Assembly: GCA_021811565.1 (NCBI GenBank)
Contig: JAJZOL010000038.1
Coordinates: forward strand, 1 to 51,512
Length of the DNA stretch: 51,512 nt
From: a bacterium
Lineage (GTDB): Bacteria > Armatimonadota > Chthonomonadetes > Chthonomonadales > CAJBBX01
Direction of reading: 5' to 3'
Position numbers and translations under genes: made by a program
Shown here: one piece after another, positions 16,381 to 25,044 of the stretch
Position numbering within the stretch: position 1 is the stretch's first letter
Layout of the letters: the number at the start of each line of letters is the position of its first letter
Notes under the pieces: generated by a model
What the model saw: only the letters and a program-made list of their open reading frames with translations
Databases searched by the model: none
Told to the model about the DNA's origin: nothing

Positions 16381-17724
16381 TTAATCACTCACCTTGTCAT
16401 TTAACCTCACCTTAACCGCTGAAGCGTGGGCTTCGAAACCCTCCTCTTCCGCGAAAGCCACCAATGTCGGCGCCACCCATGAAAGAGATGCTTTATCGTA
16501 GGAGATGTAACTGGTCTTCTTCAGGAATGTATCCACGTTTAAGGGGGAGGAGAAACGCGCCGTACCGCTCGTGGGAAGGGTGTGGCTAGGACCGGCATAG
16601 TAATCCCCCAAAGTTTGCGGGGAATTATCGCCCATTAGGATCGCCCCCGCATTTCTTATTTTGCCGAGTGCGCTCAACGGGTCTCTGACCATTAATGCAA
16701 GGTGTTCGGGAGCGCAAACGTTCGCCAAATCAAATGTCTGCTCCATGGAATCCGTGATCACAATCGCTCCGTGTGTTTCCAATGCCTTTCGCAATATCTC
16801 CTTGCGGGGCAACGCCTCCAATTGCCGGTGCAACTCCTTTTCCGTCTCCGATGCCACGCGCTCGCTAGGCGTGATGAGAAAAGCGGCGCATTCGCTGTCA
16901 TGTTCTGATTGCGCCAGCATGTCCGAAGCCGCGTAAGCGGGGTTGGCGCCATCGTCAGCCACAATGCACACTTCGCTCGGACCGGCTAGCATATCCATGT
17001 CAGCCAAACCCCACAGCATCTTTTTCGCAATATTTACGTAGATGTTACCCGGTCCTACAATTTTATCGACAGATGGAATAGTTTTCGTCCCAAGAGCCAT
17101 CGCAGCGATCGCCTGGGCGCCACCGCATTTAAAAACCCTGTCGACACCGGTCTCCCGTGCGGCGTATAGAACGAGCGGGCTGATCCGACCATCCTTGCCG
17201 CATGGCGTGCATATGATCAACTCCTTAACCCCGGCAACCTTCGCAGGAATTCCGGACATTAAAACACTGCTTGGGTATACCGCAGTCCCACCAGGCACGT
17301 AAATTCCAACGCGATCCAATGGACGTATCAGTTGCCCCACCATCATTCCAGGCTCCGCGCTAACCCAACTGGTGCGTTTCTGTTTCTCGTGGAACGCCTG
17401 AATGCTTGCCTTCGCCGCCCCAATGGCGTCCCTCATCTTATTCGAAACCCGTGTGCAAGCCTCCTCCCACTCGTCCCGTGTAACCTCCAACTCGGACAAT
17501 TGCGAGCTGTCAAATCTGCGCCCCAGATCAAGTAATGCATCATCCCCTTCGGTGCGCACCTTTTGAATGATACTTTTAACCGTATCCTCGGCGGCGGGAT
17601 TATCCTGCAGTAGGGACCTTCCCAAAGCCCGCGCAGCGGTCTCATATCCATCTATGTGAACATATATTTTTTTCAATGGTTCTTTTCCCGCGTTTTTTTT
17701 CTCCTTAGTTGAATTTCTTCCCAA
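16381..17724 (-). CDS. hisD: HisD, histidinol dehydrogenase
   Basis: Catalyses the last two oxidations to histidine with NAD and zinc. Family landmarks are GIYVPGGTAVYPSSVLM, GPGNIYVN and the zinc-site AQSEHDSECAAF. NVCAPEHLALM carries the catalytic Glu/His and DYYAGPSHTLPT follows. The length of 447 assumes TTG 17724. A clear AAGGAG occurs at 17701-17706 but no standard start codon follows at normal spacing; TTG 17676 is another in-frame option. The true start is therefore uncertain. It is the first gene of the minus-strand his cluster. Confidence 0.93.
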   Translation of the reverse strand: MGRNSTKEKKNAGKEPLKKIYVHIDGYETAARALGRSLLQDNPAAEDTVKSIIQKVRTEGDDALLDLGRRFDSSQLSELEVTRDEWEEACTRVSNKMRDAIGAAKASIQAFHEKQKRTSWVSAEPGMMVGQLIRPLDRVGIYVPGGTAVYPSSVLMSGIPAKVAGVKELIICTPCGKDGRISPLVLYAARETGVDRVFKCGGAQAIAAMALGTKTIPSVDKIVGPGNIYVNIAKKMLWGLADMDMLAGPSEVCIVADDGANPAYAASDMLAQSEHDSECAAFLITPSERVASETEKELHRQLEALPRKEILRKALETHGAIVITDSMEQTFDLANVCAPEHLALMVRDPLSALGKIRNAGAILMGDNSPQTLGDYYAGPSHTLPTSGTARFSSPLNVDTFLKKTSYISYDKASLSWVAPTLVAFAEEEGFEAHASAVKVRLNDKVSD

Positions 17725-17735
17725 GGATAAGTTTT

Positions 17736-17765
17736 ATGATACTATCTCGCCCAAGAGGGTGTCAA
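17736..17765 (-). promoter_or_regulatory. Promoter for hisD
   Basis: On the minus strand a consensus -35 TTGACA (17760-17765) and a TATCAT -10 (17736-17741) are 18 bases apart. Transcription would begin near 17728, only a few bases before the first possible hisD start, so the leader is very short. Confidence 0.6.
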
Positions 17766-17837
17766 CTTATCGATATTCGTGCGATGGTATCAATAGGTCG
17801 TTCCCAATGGCGTTTTAAAAAAACGACTCTGGGGAGG

Positions 17838-17866
17838 TTGACTTAAACGGTTCGCAACAACATAAT
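17838..17866 (+). promoter_or_regulatory. Promoter for the TIM-barrel lipoprotein
   Basis: TTGACT (17838-17843) and CATAAT (17861-17866) are 17 bases apart on the plus strand, 20 bases before ATG 17886. It is divergent from the hisD promoter about 70 bases away. Confidence 0.55.
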
Positions 17867-17885
17867 ATGGTAAGGTTATCATATC

Positions 17886-18971
17886 ATGTCAATAAAAATA
17901 TTTCTCAAATCCAAAACAGATAAAAATGGCTCATTGATTCCGCTTTCCATTCTCGCGGTTATTCTTCTTGCCTCATGCGGCGGAGCGAAATCCTATGCAC
18001 GGAACAAGGAAACTCATTATCCTCTAATCGGCGTCTCCACCAATCTGCCGGAGGGTGCCAAGCCTGACCTTCTGGGATATGAAATCCTCGACACCCGTAA
18101 ATGCGGAGTGAATTTCATTTATCTCAGTTTCAAGTGGTCGGATGTGGAAGCCGTCGCTGCAAAACCGAATCTGGATAATTACCGAAGGTTCCTGGAAGCG
18201 CTATCCCCTTACGGATTTAAATTTCTTATCACGATACAGACCATTGACACCAATAATAAAACCCTGCCTGCGGATTTAATGAACGTTCCCTTTGACTCCC
18301 CAGAGATGATCTCACGATTCGATACGCTCCTTAACGATTTGGTGAAAATTGTTCCCGACAATGTGAAATGGGTCAGTCTTGGTAACGAGGTGGATGTCTA
18401 TCTTCGTCAACATCCGTACGAAATCAGCCCATTCATGAGATTCATGCGCCAAGCAACGAATACAATGCATCGCTTGAATTCAAAACTTCAAGTGGGGGTT
18501 ACGTGCACCTATTCGGGCGCCTCCGCAGATCCATCATTGTTTGATCAAATCAATCGATACTCGGACTTTGTATCCCTGACTTATTATCCACTTAATCCCG
18601 ATTTCACCGTGCGACCTATATCTGATATCCCGAACGATTTTCGAAACATGACGAAGTTGGCTGGAAAGAAACGAATTATCTTGCAGGAAGCTGGTTATCC
18701 GGCTTCTCCGCTTCTGCATAGCTCCGATGAGAAGCAAGCGGAATTTGTAAACTCGATATTCACATGCGCGAAGAGATATACCAGTGAGTTTATCGGTGTC
18801 AATTTCTTCTTGCTTTATGATTTCGGCGACACGTTAACGAACAGCCTGTTAAAGTACTATCGTATCCCGGACCCACGTTTTCGCGCATATCTCGCCACGC
18901 TAGGCTTGCACAAGGCGGATGGCGCCCCGCGCAAAGCGTGGCTCCGATTCAAGAAAGGGTATTCCGGATAG
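17886..18971 (+). CDS. TIM-barrel glycoside hydrolase-like lipoprotein
   Basis: A 361-residue exported protein. The signal peptide ends in the lipobox LLASCGG (Cys31), so it should be lipid-anchored. The rest resembles clan GH-A barrels: GVNFIYLSFKWSDVE on an early strand, a probable acid/base Glu168 in WVSLGNEVD after strand 4, and a probable nucleophile Glu268 in RIILQEAGYP after strand 7. This suggests a retaining beta-glycosidase; GH53- or GH5-like are possible but no family is certain. The fucosidase follows 126 bases downstream on the same strand. Confidence 0.7.
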   Translation: MSIKIFLKSKTDKNGSLIPLSILAVILLASCGGAKSYARNKETHYPLIGVSTNLPEGAKPDLLGYEILDTRKCGVNFIYLSFKWSDVEAVAAKPNLDNYRRFLEALSPYGFKFLITIQTIDTNNKTLPADLMNVPFDSPEMISRFDTLLNDLVKIVPDNVKWVSLGNEVDVYLRQHPYEISPFMRFMRQATNTMHRLNSKLQVGVTCTYSGASADPSLFDQINRYSDFVSLTYYPLNPDFTVRPISDIPNDFRNMTKLAGKKRIILQEAGYPASPLLHSSDEKQAEFVNSIFTCAKRYTSEFIGVNFFLLYDFGDTLTNSLLKYYRIPDPRFRAYLATLGLHKADGAPRKAWLRFKKGYSG

Positions 18972-19097
18972 ATGTCGAGAAGCATTGTGGGTGACGTCTC
19001 ATACGTTCGATCCGAAATATATCCAAAGTATGCAGTTCATTGTCTTATCTCAACTCAATACGTCGAAAGCAAATAAACCAAAGGAGTTATTTTCACA

Positions 19098-20534
19098 ATG
19101 AGCGACACATCCTCACTCCAAATCACCGATGGTCCGTTCGCCCCCACGTGGGAGTCGTTACGCACTTATGAATGCCCTCAGTGGTTCAAGGACGCCAAAT
19201 TCGGAATCTGGGCTCATTGGGGCCCTCAATGCACTCCCATGTGCGGAGACTGGTATGCCAGACGCATCTATCAACCTCACGACCCGCTTTACCAGCATCA
19301 TTGGAGAGTGTACGGTCATCCATCTAAGTTCGGATACAAGGACATCATCAAACTCTGGAAAGCGGAGAAGTTCGATCCTGAGGGGTTGATGGACATGTAC
19401 AAAGCCGCAGGCGCCAGGTATTTCGTGGCACAGGCGGTGCACCACGATAATTTCGATAACTGGAACTCCACGCATCATCGATGGAATGCCACGAAAATCG
19501 GTCCCATGAAAGATATCGTGGGACTCTGGCATCGGGCAGCGGAAAAAAGAGGATTGCCGTTCGGGGTGTCCGAACATCTCGGAGCCTCGTTTTCATGGAT
19601 GAAATATAACAAGAATTGTGATCCCGACGGTCCCTACGCAGGAGTGCCCTACGATGGGAACGATCCGGAATACGAGGATCTGTATCAACCCAACAAAGGG
19701 GACAAGGATGACTGGTACACAACCAATCCATGGTGGCACGCAAAATGGTTTGAGCGCATGAAAGACTTGGTGGATCAACATCATCCCGACCTTTTATACA
19801 GCGATGGCGGAGTCCCCTTTGATGAAGTGGGGTTAAGACTGATCGCTCATCTTTACAACACCAGCGCACGATTACATAACGGAGTAAATCAAGCGGTCTA
19901 TAACCAGAAGGATACCAATCCACAGGTTTACAAAGTGGGCGTTTTGGATATCGAACGCGGGCAGAGACCCGACATCGCGGAGGATCCATGGCAAACGGAT
20001 ACTTGCGCGGGTGGATGGTTCTTCGACAGCAGACAGATATACAAAACCCCGCAGCATGTCATCGAAATGCTTGTGGATATCATCAGCAAAAATGGCAACC
20101 TGCTTTTAAACCTGCCCCAAATGCCCGATGGCACACTTGACGAGCAATGTTTATGGATACTGAAGGTCTTGGAGAAATGGTTCCAAGCCAACTCCGACGG
20201 GGTTTACGGAACGCACCCATGGAAAGTTGCGTCGGAAGGTCCGACGAATCCAGTTGCCGGAGCTTTCAAGGAGGATGCAGTGCCTTGGACTCCGGAGGAT
20301 TTCCGGTTTACCGCCAAAAACAACACCGTATACGCTTACCAAATGAGATACCCTGTTAAAGGGATTGCAGCGATCCGTCAACTCGGCAAGGAGTTATCCG
20401 GAGTAGTGAAAAACCTCACATTGCTCGGATATCCGGGAAAGGTGACATTCGAACAAAAGGAAAGGGCGTTGGTCATTTACGTCCCCAAGACAGCGGAATT
20501 ACCCATAGTCCCTTGCTATGCCGTGGAGTTCTGA
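19098..20534 (+). CDS. Alpha-L-fucosidase (GH29)
   Basis: A GH29 enzyme that removes alpha-linked fucose by retention. The family start WFKDAKFGIWAHWGP, the AQAVHHDNFDNWNS substrate segment and the nucleophile Asp236 in DLLYSDGG are all visible. VSKNGNLLLN-like DIISKNGNLLLNLP is also family-typical. Unlike most of the family it has no signal peptide, so it probably acts on imported oligosaccharides in the cytoplasm. AAGGAG lies 11 bases before the ATG. The gene ends 15 bases from the convergent leuS. Confidence 0.9.
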   Translation: MSDTSSLQITDGPFAPTWESLRTYECPQWFKDAKFGIWAHWGPQCTPMCGDWYARRIYQPHDPLYQHHWRVYGHPSKFGYKDIIKLWKAEKFDPEGLMDMYKAAGARYFVAQAVHHDNFDNWNSTHHRWNATKIGPMKDIVGLWHRAAEKRGLPFGVSEHLGASFSWMKYNKNCDPDGPYAGVPYDGNDPEYEDLYQPNKGDKDDWYTTNPWWHAKWFERMKDLVDQHHPDLLYSDGGVPFDEVGLRLIAHLYNTSARLHNGVNQAVYNQKDTNPQVYKVGVLDIERGQRPDIAEDPWQTDTCAGGWFFDSRQIYKTPQHVIEMLVDIISKNGNLLLNLPQMPDGTLDEQCLWILKVLEKWFQANSDGVYGTHPWKVASEGPTNPVAGAFKEDAVPWTPEDFRFTAKNNTVYAYQMRYPVKGIAAIRQLGKELSGVVKNLTLLGYPGKVTFEQKERALVIYVPKTAELPIVPCYAVEF

Positions 20535-20549
20535 CTTAAGTAGCGCGTA

Positions 20550-23201
20550 TTATCCAAGAACAACGTTCACAAGCTTTCCAGGGGCGACGATGATCCTTCT
20601 CACCGTCTTCCCTTGGGAAGCCTCCACTACTTTCTCGCAATTCAATGCGAGCTCCTTAACCATCTCCTCGCTTGCGTCAACGGGAACCTTTATGTGATCT
20701 CTCACTTTGCCATTGATCTGAACCGCCAATTCAATCTCTTCTTCGGAAGCGATAAGAGGATCGAAGGTTGGCCAATCAGCGTGATATGTTGATCCTTGTT
20801 TCCCCAGCCTCTCCCACATCTCTTCGGAGAGATGCGGTGTAAAGGGCGCCATGAGAAGCACAAGAGATTCCATCGCCTCGGATAATAAATATTGGTTCCC
20901 GGGGCGATTGTCATCCAATGGACGATAAATATACAGGCTATTCACCAGTTCCATGATGGCTGCAATCGCCGTGTTAAATCCGAAATGTTCTATATCGGAT
21001 CCAACTTTCGCGATTGTTTGGTGCAACTTCCGGCGAATGGTGCGCTCCTCATCGGTTCGTATCTCGATTTCATTTCGCCAATCGGGTCGATATGAGGACC
21101 GGTTCGAGTTCAGCCATCGCCAAACCCGGTTCGCAAAACGAAACGCCCCGTGAATGCCCTCATCGCTCCATTGGACGTTATCCTCAAAAGGTGCTACGAA
21201 CATTTCATAAACTCGCAGACTATCCGCCCCATATCTATCCGCGATTTCGTCCGGAGTTACCACGTTCCCCTTGGATTTCGACATCTTCACCCAGCGGTGG
21301 ACAATCTCTTCCGGCGGAAACGTCTCACGCTCCTCGGGTTTTAAAACGATCCAATCCACCACGCTCTCTCCCTCATCGCCGCTAACGTTTTCCCCGACAC
21401 GCGGTCTGCGTCCCGGTGTCAACGCCAATACGGTCCCCTGGTTTCGCAACTTTTTGAACGGTTCATTAAAACCAATCAGACCAACGTCATGCACCACTTT
21501 TGTCCAAAACCTGGCATACAACAGATGCATGACCGCGTGCTCTGCGCCGCCCACATAGCAATCAACCGGCAACCAGTAGTCTATTTTCCGACGATCTGCG
21601 AACGCTTTGTCGTTATGCGGGTCCGCAAACCGAATAAAATACCATGAGGAGCATGCGAAGCCACCCATGGTGTCGGTCTCCCGCTTGGCGGGGGAAGCGC
21701 AAATAGGACACGCCACATTCACAAATTCGGGAATGGTCGCCAAGGGGGATTCCCCAGTTCCGGAGGGTTGATAGTTCTCCACGTCGGGAAGCCGCACTGG
21801 AAGTTGCTCTTCAGGGACGGGGACGGTTCCGCATTTAGGGCAGTGGATCATGGGAATCGGAGCGCCCCAATACCTTTGACGGCTGATCAGCCAATCTCTC
21901 AAGCGATAGTTTATTCGGCCTTTGCCCACGCCCCATTTCTCCAACCAAGTTATCACGCGATGAACTGTCGACTTATCGTTTGGTAAGCCCGCAAACGGAA
22001 AATCCTTGCATATCGCATCCGCCCCGGGGTGAAATTCTCGCATTCGCCCCCTATCCGGTATCGCTTCCGTCATATCTTCACCCGTGGCGGGGCCGTTGTC
22101 TTCCGAGTACACCAACTCAATGGGAATATCGTATTTGCGCGCGAATTCGAAATCCCTTTGATCATGTGCCGGGACCGCCATGATCGCCCCAGTGCCATAA
22201 CCCATCAAGACGTAGTCCGCCACCCAAATCGGTATCCTCGCCCCGTTGACCGGGTTAAGAGCGTAAGCCCCAGTGAACACCCCGGTCTTCGTGCGTTCAA
22301 CGTTCATTCGATCAATTTCTGTCTCGGTTTTTGTCTTTTGAACATACCGTTGAACCATCTCCCTATGTTCAGAAGCGGTTAGCATCTCAACCAAGGGATG
22401 CTCCGGAGCCAGCACCATGAAGGTCGCCCCCCACAGGGTGTCGGGGCGCGTTGTGAACACCTTGATTGTAATCCCATCTCTTACAGGAAAATCCACCTCC
22501 GCTCCTTCGCTTCTACCGATCCATTCCCGTTGCATCTGCTTTATGCCTTGTGGCCAATCAATGGTATCCAGATCGTTGAGCAGTCGCTCAGCGTAGTCCG
22601 TGATTTTAAAATACCACTGAGGCATCGGACGCTTCTCGACAGTGGTGTCGCAGCGCCAGCAGCGTCCCTCCTTCACCTCTTCGTTGGCTAGACCGGTTTT
22701 GCATGATGGGCACCAATTGATTGGCGTCTCCGCACGATAAGCGAGCCCTCGCTTGTATAACAATAGAAACAGCCATTGCGTCCAACGGTAGTATTCCGGC
22801 AAACTGGAGTTGATTTCGCGGGACCAATCATAGCTTGAACCAATTCGTTTCAGGGTGCGACGGTAATTTGCGGCGTATTCAGGCACCATCTCCCTTGGGT
22901 TGCGGCCTCTTTTGATGGCCTCGTTTTCAGCCGGTTGTCCGAAGGCGTCCCAACCCATGGGATGCAACACATTGTATCCCTTCATGCTCATATAGCGGCA
23001 ATAAGCATCCGTGGGGACATAGTTCTTGCAATGCCCCACCGACAATCCCGATCCCGAAGGATAGGGGAAGAACTCCAATCCGTAGAATTTAGGCAGTGTT
23101 GAATCGTCACTCGCAACGAACGTACCGTCATCCTCCCATTTTTTTCGCCATTTCTTTTCTATCTCATAAAAATCGTAATGATCGTCCATTGACTCCCCCA
23201 T
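20550..23201 (-). CDS. leuS: Leucyl-tRNA synthetase
   Basis: Charges tRNA-Leu; a class I synthetase of 883 residues. FFPYPSGSGLSVGH carries the HIGH-type motif as Ser54-Val-Gly-His57, so the first His is Ser. The zinc segment WCPSCKTGLANEEV...CWRC is intact, and the CP1 editing domain has TTRPDTLWGATF. KMSKSKGNVV lies near the C-terminal third and is complete. The bacterial-type anticodon domain and a C-terminal EIELAVQINGKVRDHI tail follow. Start choice is between ATG 23201 and ATG 23189; the second has GGGGGAG but only 3 bases away. No T-box leader was found. Confidence 0.96.
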   Translation of the reverse strand: MGESMDDHYDFYEIEKKWRKKWEDDGTFVASDDSTLPKFYGLEFFPYPSGSGLSVGHCKNYVPTDAYCRYMSMKGYNVLHPMGWDAFGQPAENEAIKRGRNPREMVPEYAANYRRTLKRIGSSYDWSREINSSLPEYYRWTQWLFLLLYKRGLAYRAETPINWCPSCKTGLANEEVKEGRCWRCDTTVEKRPMPQWYFKITDYAERLLNDLDTIDWPQGIKQMQREWIGRSEGAEVDFPVRDGITIKVFTTRPDTLWGATFMVLAPEHPLVEMLTASEHREMVQRYVQKTKTETEIDRMNVERTKTGVFTGAYALNPVNGARIPIWVADYVLMGYGTGAIMAVPAHDQRDFEFARKYDIPIELVYSEDNGPATGEDMTEAIPDRGRMREFHPGADAICKDFPFAGLPNDKSTVHRVITWLEKWGVGKGRINYRLRDWLISRQRYWGAPIPMIHCPKCGTVPVPEEQLPVRLPDVENYQPSGTGESPLATIPEFVNVACPICASPAKRETDTMGGFACSSWYFIRFADPHNDKAFADRRKIDYWLPVDCYVGGAEHAVMHLLYARFWTKVVHDVGLIGFNEPFKKLRNQGTVLALTPGRRPRVGENVSGDEGESVVDWIVLKPEERETFPPEEIVHRWVKMSKSKGNVVTPDEIADRYGADSLRVYEMFVAPFEDNVQWSDEGIHGAFRFANRVWRWLNSNRSSYRPDWRNEIEIRTDEERTIRRKLHQTIAKVGSDIEHFGFNTAIAAIMELVNSLYIYRPLDDNRPGNQYLLSEAMESLVLLMAPFTPHLSEEMWERLGKQGSTYHADWPTFDPLIASEEEIELAVQINGKVRDHIKVPVDASEEMVKELALNCEKVVEASQGKTVRRIIVAPGKLVNVVLG

Positions 23202-23599
23202 CCGTATTAAAATCAGATTTCAACTTACCGGTCGCAACTCTATGTATTCGACAGTCTTAGGTGGTACGATGTATTCATATGTCTCAATTCACAATATACT
23301 AGTCGCAAAAATTTGCATCCCATATCCTTTATTATAGATGAATAGCGGGGGCGTAATCAAACCACGAAGCAATGCGCACCCGAACCGGTTCGATATCGTC
23401 CAGACTGCTGTGCAAAATCCTTGCATGAAGATGAAAATTGGATGAAAATCATGAGGGGCTTCACCTTGTAACCATGTGATTTCTTGATTTCACACAGCGG
23501 ACGCGAATCCGCATAGTATCTATAACTTCAATTCTTTTCATGCTCATATGTCTCTGCATCGCTATATGATATGCAGGGAAGTATTTTCGGAGGTTAGGC
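23202..23599. other. Divergent intergenic region, leuS and oxidoreductase
   Basis: 398 bases without a credible gene. It must hold the leuS promoter (minus) and the promoter of the oxidoreductase (plus), but no strong -35/-10 pair stands out. The only clear element is the CGGAGG ribosome site at its right end. A short AGGTGGTACGAT segment recalls a T-box but points the wrong way and lacks the rest. Confidence 0.5.
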
Positions 23600-24904
23600 A
23601 TGCAAGATTCCAATCAAATAAGCCGACGCACTTTCCTAAAAGGCGCGGTAGGAGCTGGATTAGGCGCTTCGGTATTTAGCATTATTCCCGCATCCGCCAT
23701 GGGCAGGGCAATACGCCCTTCGCCAAGCAACAAAATCGTCATGAGCTGCATTGGCGTGGGCGGACAAGGAACAAGCGACATGTATTCGTTCCTGTTCCAG
23801 CCGGACACACAGATCGTGGCGGTATGCGACGTGGACAAGGATCATCTCGCAAACGCCAAGAAAATCGTGGATCAGCATTACGGCAACCAGGATTGCGCCA
23901 CATATGTCGATTTCCGCGAGCTGTTGGCGCGAGACGACCTTGACGCCATCTCGCTTGCAACGCCCGATCATTGGCATTGCATTCCCGCCATACAATCGAT
24001 GAATGCAGGCTTGGATGTGTATGGGGAAAAACCGATATCCCATTGTCTGCGCGAAGGACGAATGATGTGTGATGCTCAAGTGCGCAACGGCAGGATATGG
24101 CAAACCGGCAGTTGGCAAAGATCGGTTGAGAATTTCAGGTTCGCTTGCGAATTGGTTCGTAACGGAAGAATTGGGAAGGTGATGCGCTGCGAAGTCGGCC
24201 TTCCCACAGGTGTCGGTATCGGACCGGTCAAATTCAAGGATCCTCCGCCGCAACTGGACTATGATTTCTGGCTTGGTCCTTCAAGGTGGGCTCCTTATTG
24301 CGACCAACGCACTCACTGGAATTGGAGATGGCAATTGGATTACGGCGGCGGGCAGTTGATGGACTGGATCGGACATCACGCCGACATCGCCAACTGGGGA
24401 CTCAATCTCGATCATACAGGTCCCGTCTCCGTCGAGGGTACGGGAACCTATCCGTCCACTGGCATATGGAACGCCGCTACGCACTATTACTTTGTCGCCA
24501 CATATCGCAACGGATTGGAAATGCATGTGGCGAACATGGGAAATCACAACATACGAAGCGGTTGCAAATGGTACGGGGAAAACGGAAGATGGGTATGGGT
24601 GGATCGCGGAGGATTGGACGCCTATCCCAAATCCCTCTTGCAGGAAGTGATCGGCCCGGATGAATTGCATCTCTACTACAGTTCCGAGCACCACCGTAAT
24701 TTCCTGGATTGCGTCAAGTCCCGCCGACCCACCATAACTCCGGCGGAAGTGGCGCATCGTGCCGCATCCATCGGTGAGTTAGGACAGATAGCGATGATAT
24801 TGGGACGTAAAATCCGATGGAACCCGGACACGGAGCAGATTATCGGCGATCCTTCGGCTTCCCGAATGCTTTCCACCCCCATGAGGGCGCCATGGCATGT
24901 TTGA
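23600..24904 (+). CDS. Tat-exported Gfo/Idh/MocA family oxidoreductase (1)
   Basis: A 434-residue NAD(P)-dependent sugar oxidoreductase-like protein. The twin-arginine signal SRRTFLKGAVGAGLGAS indicates folded export. The Rossmann motif SCIGVGGQGTSDM, the cofactor strand IVAVCDVD and the segment YGEKPISHCL (the EKP motif) follow. The C-terminal substrate domain contains GGGQLMDWIGHHADIANW. Such proteins are common beside DUF1080 and HEAT-repeat genes in polysaccharide-degrading planctomycete-like bacteria; the substrate is unknown. CGGAGG lies 6 bases before the ATG. Confidence 0.9.
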   Translation: MQDSNQISRRTFLKGAVGAGLGASVFSIIPASAMGRAIRPSPSNKIVMSCIGVGGQGTSDMYSFLFQPDTQIVAVCDVDKDHLANAKKIVDQHYGNQDCATYVDFRELLARDDLDAISLATPDHWHCIPAIQSMNAGLDVYGEKPISHCLREGRMMCDAQVRNGRIWQTGSWQRSVENFRFACELVRNGRIGKVMRCEVGLPTGVGIGPVKFKDPPPQLDYDFWLGPSRWAPYCDQRTHWNWRWQLDYGGGQLMDWIGHHADIANWGLNLDHTGPVSVEGTGTYPSTGIWNAATHYYFVATYRNGLEMHVANMGNHNIRSGCKWYGENGRWVWVDRGGLDAYPKSLLQEVIGPDELHLYYSSEHHRNFLDCVKSRRPTITPAEVAHRAASIGELGQIAMILGRKIRWNPDTEQIIGDPSASRMLSTPMRAPWHV

Positions 24905-25044
24905 CAAGTGTTGATTTCGCTTAACGCTTCACTCATTATTAATTCGGCAATTAAATATCATCGAATATATTAACCTTATCAAGAGTGATCTCACAAATTT
25001 TATCATCTATTTCATTGCCGATTTCATAAGAAAGGATGCAAATC

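Noticed and set aside
19348-19989. 213-codon minus-strand frame
   Set aside because: It is antisense to the fucosidase, with Arg/Pro-rich composition typical of a shadow frame.
23255-23275. T-box-like AGGTGGTACGAT string upstream of leuS
   Set aside because: It reads on the plus strand, away from leuS, and no specifier loop, antiterminator or terminator is present.
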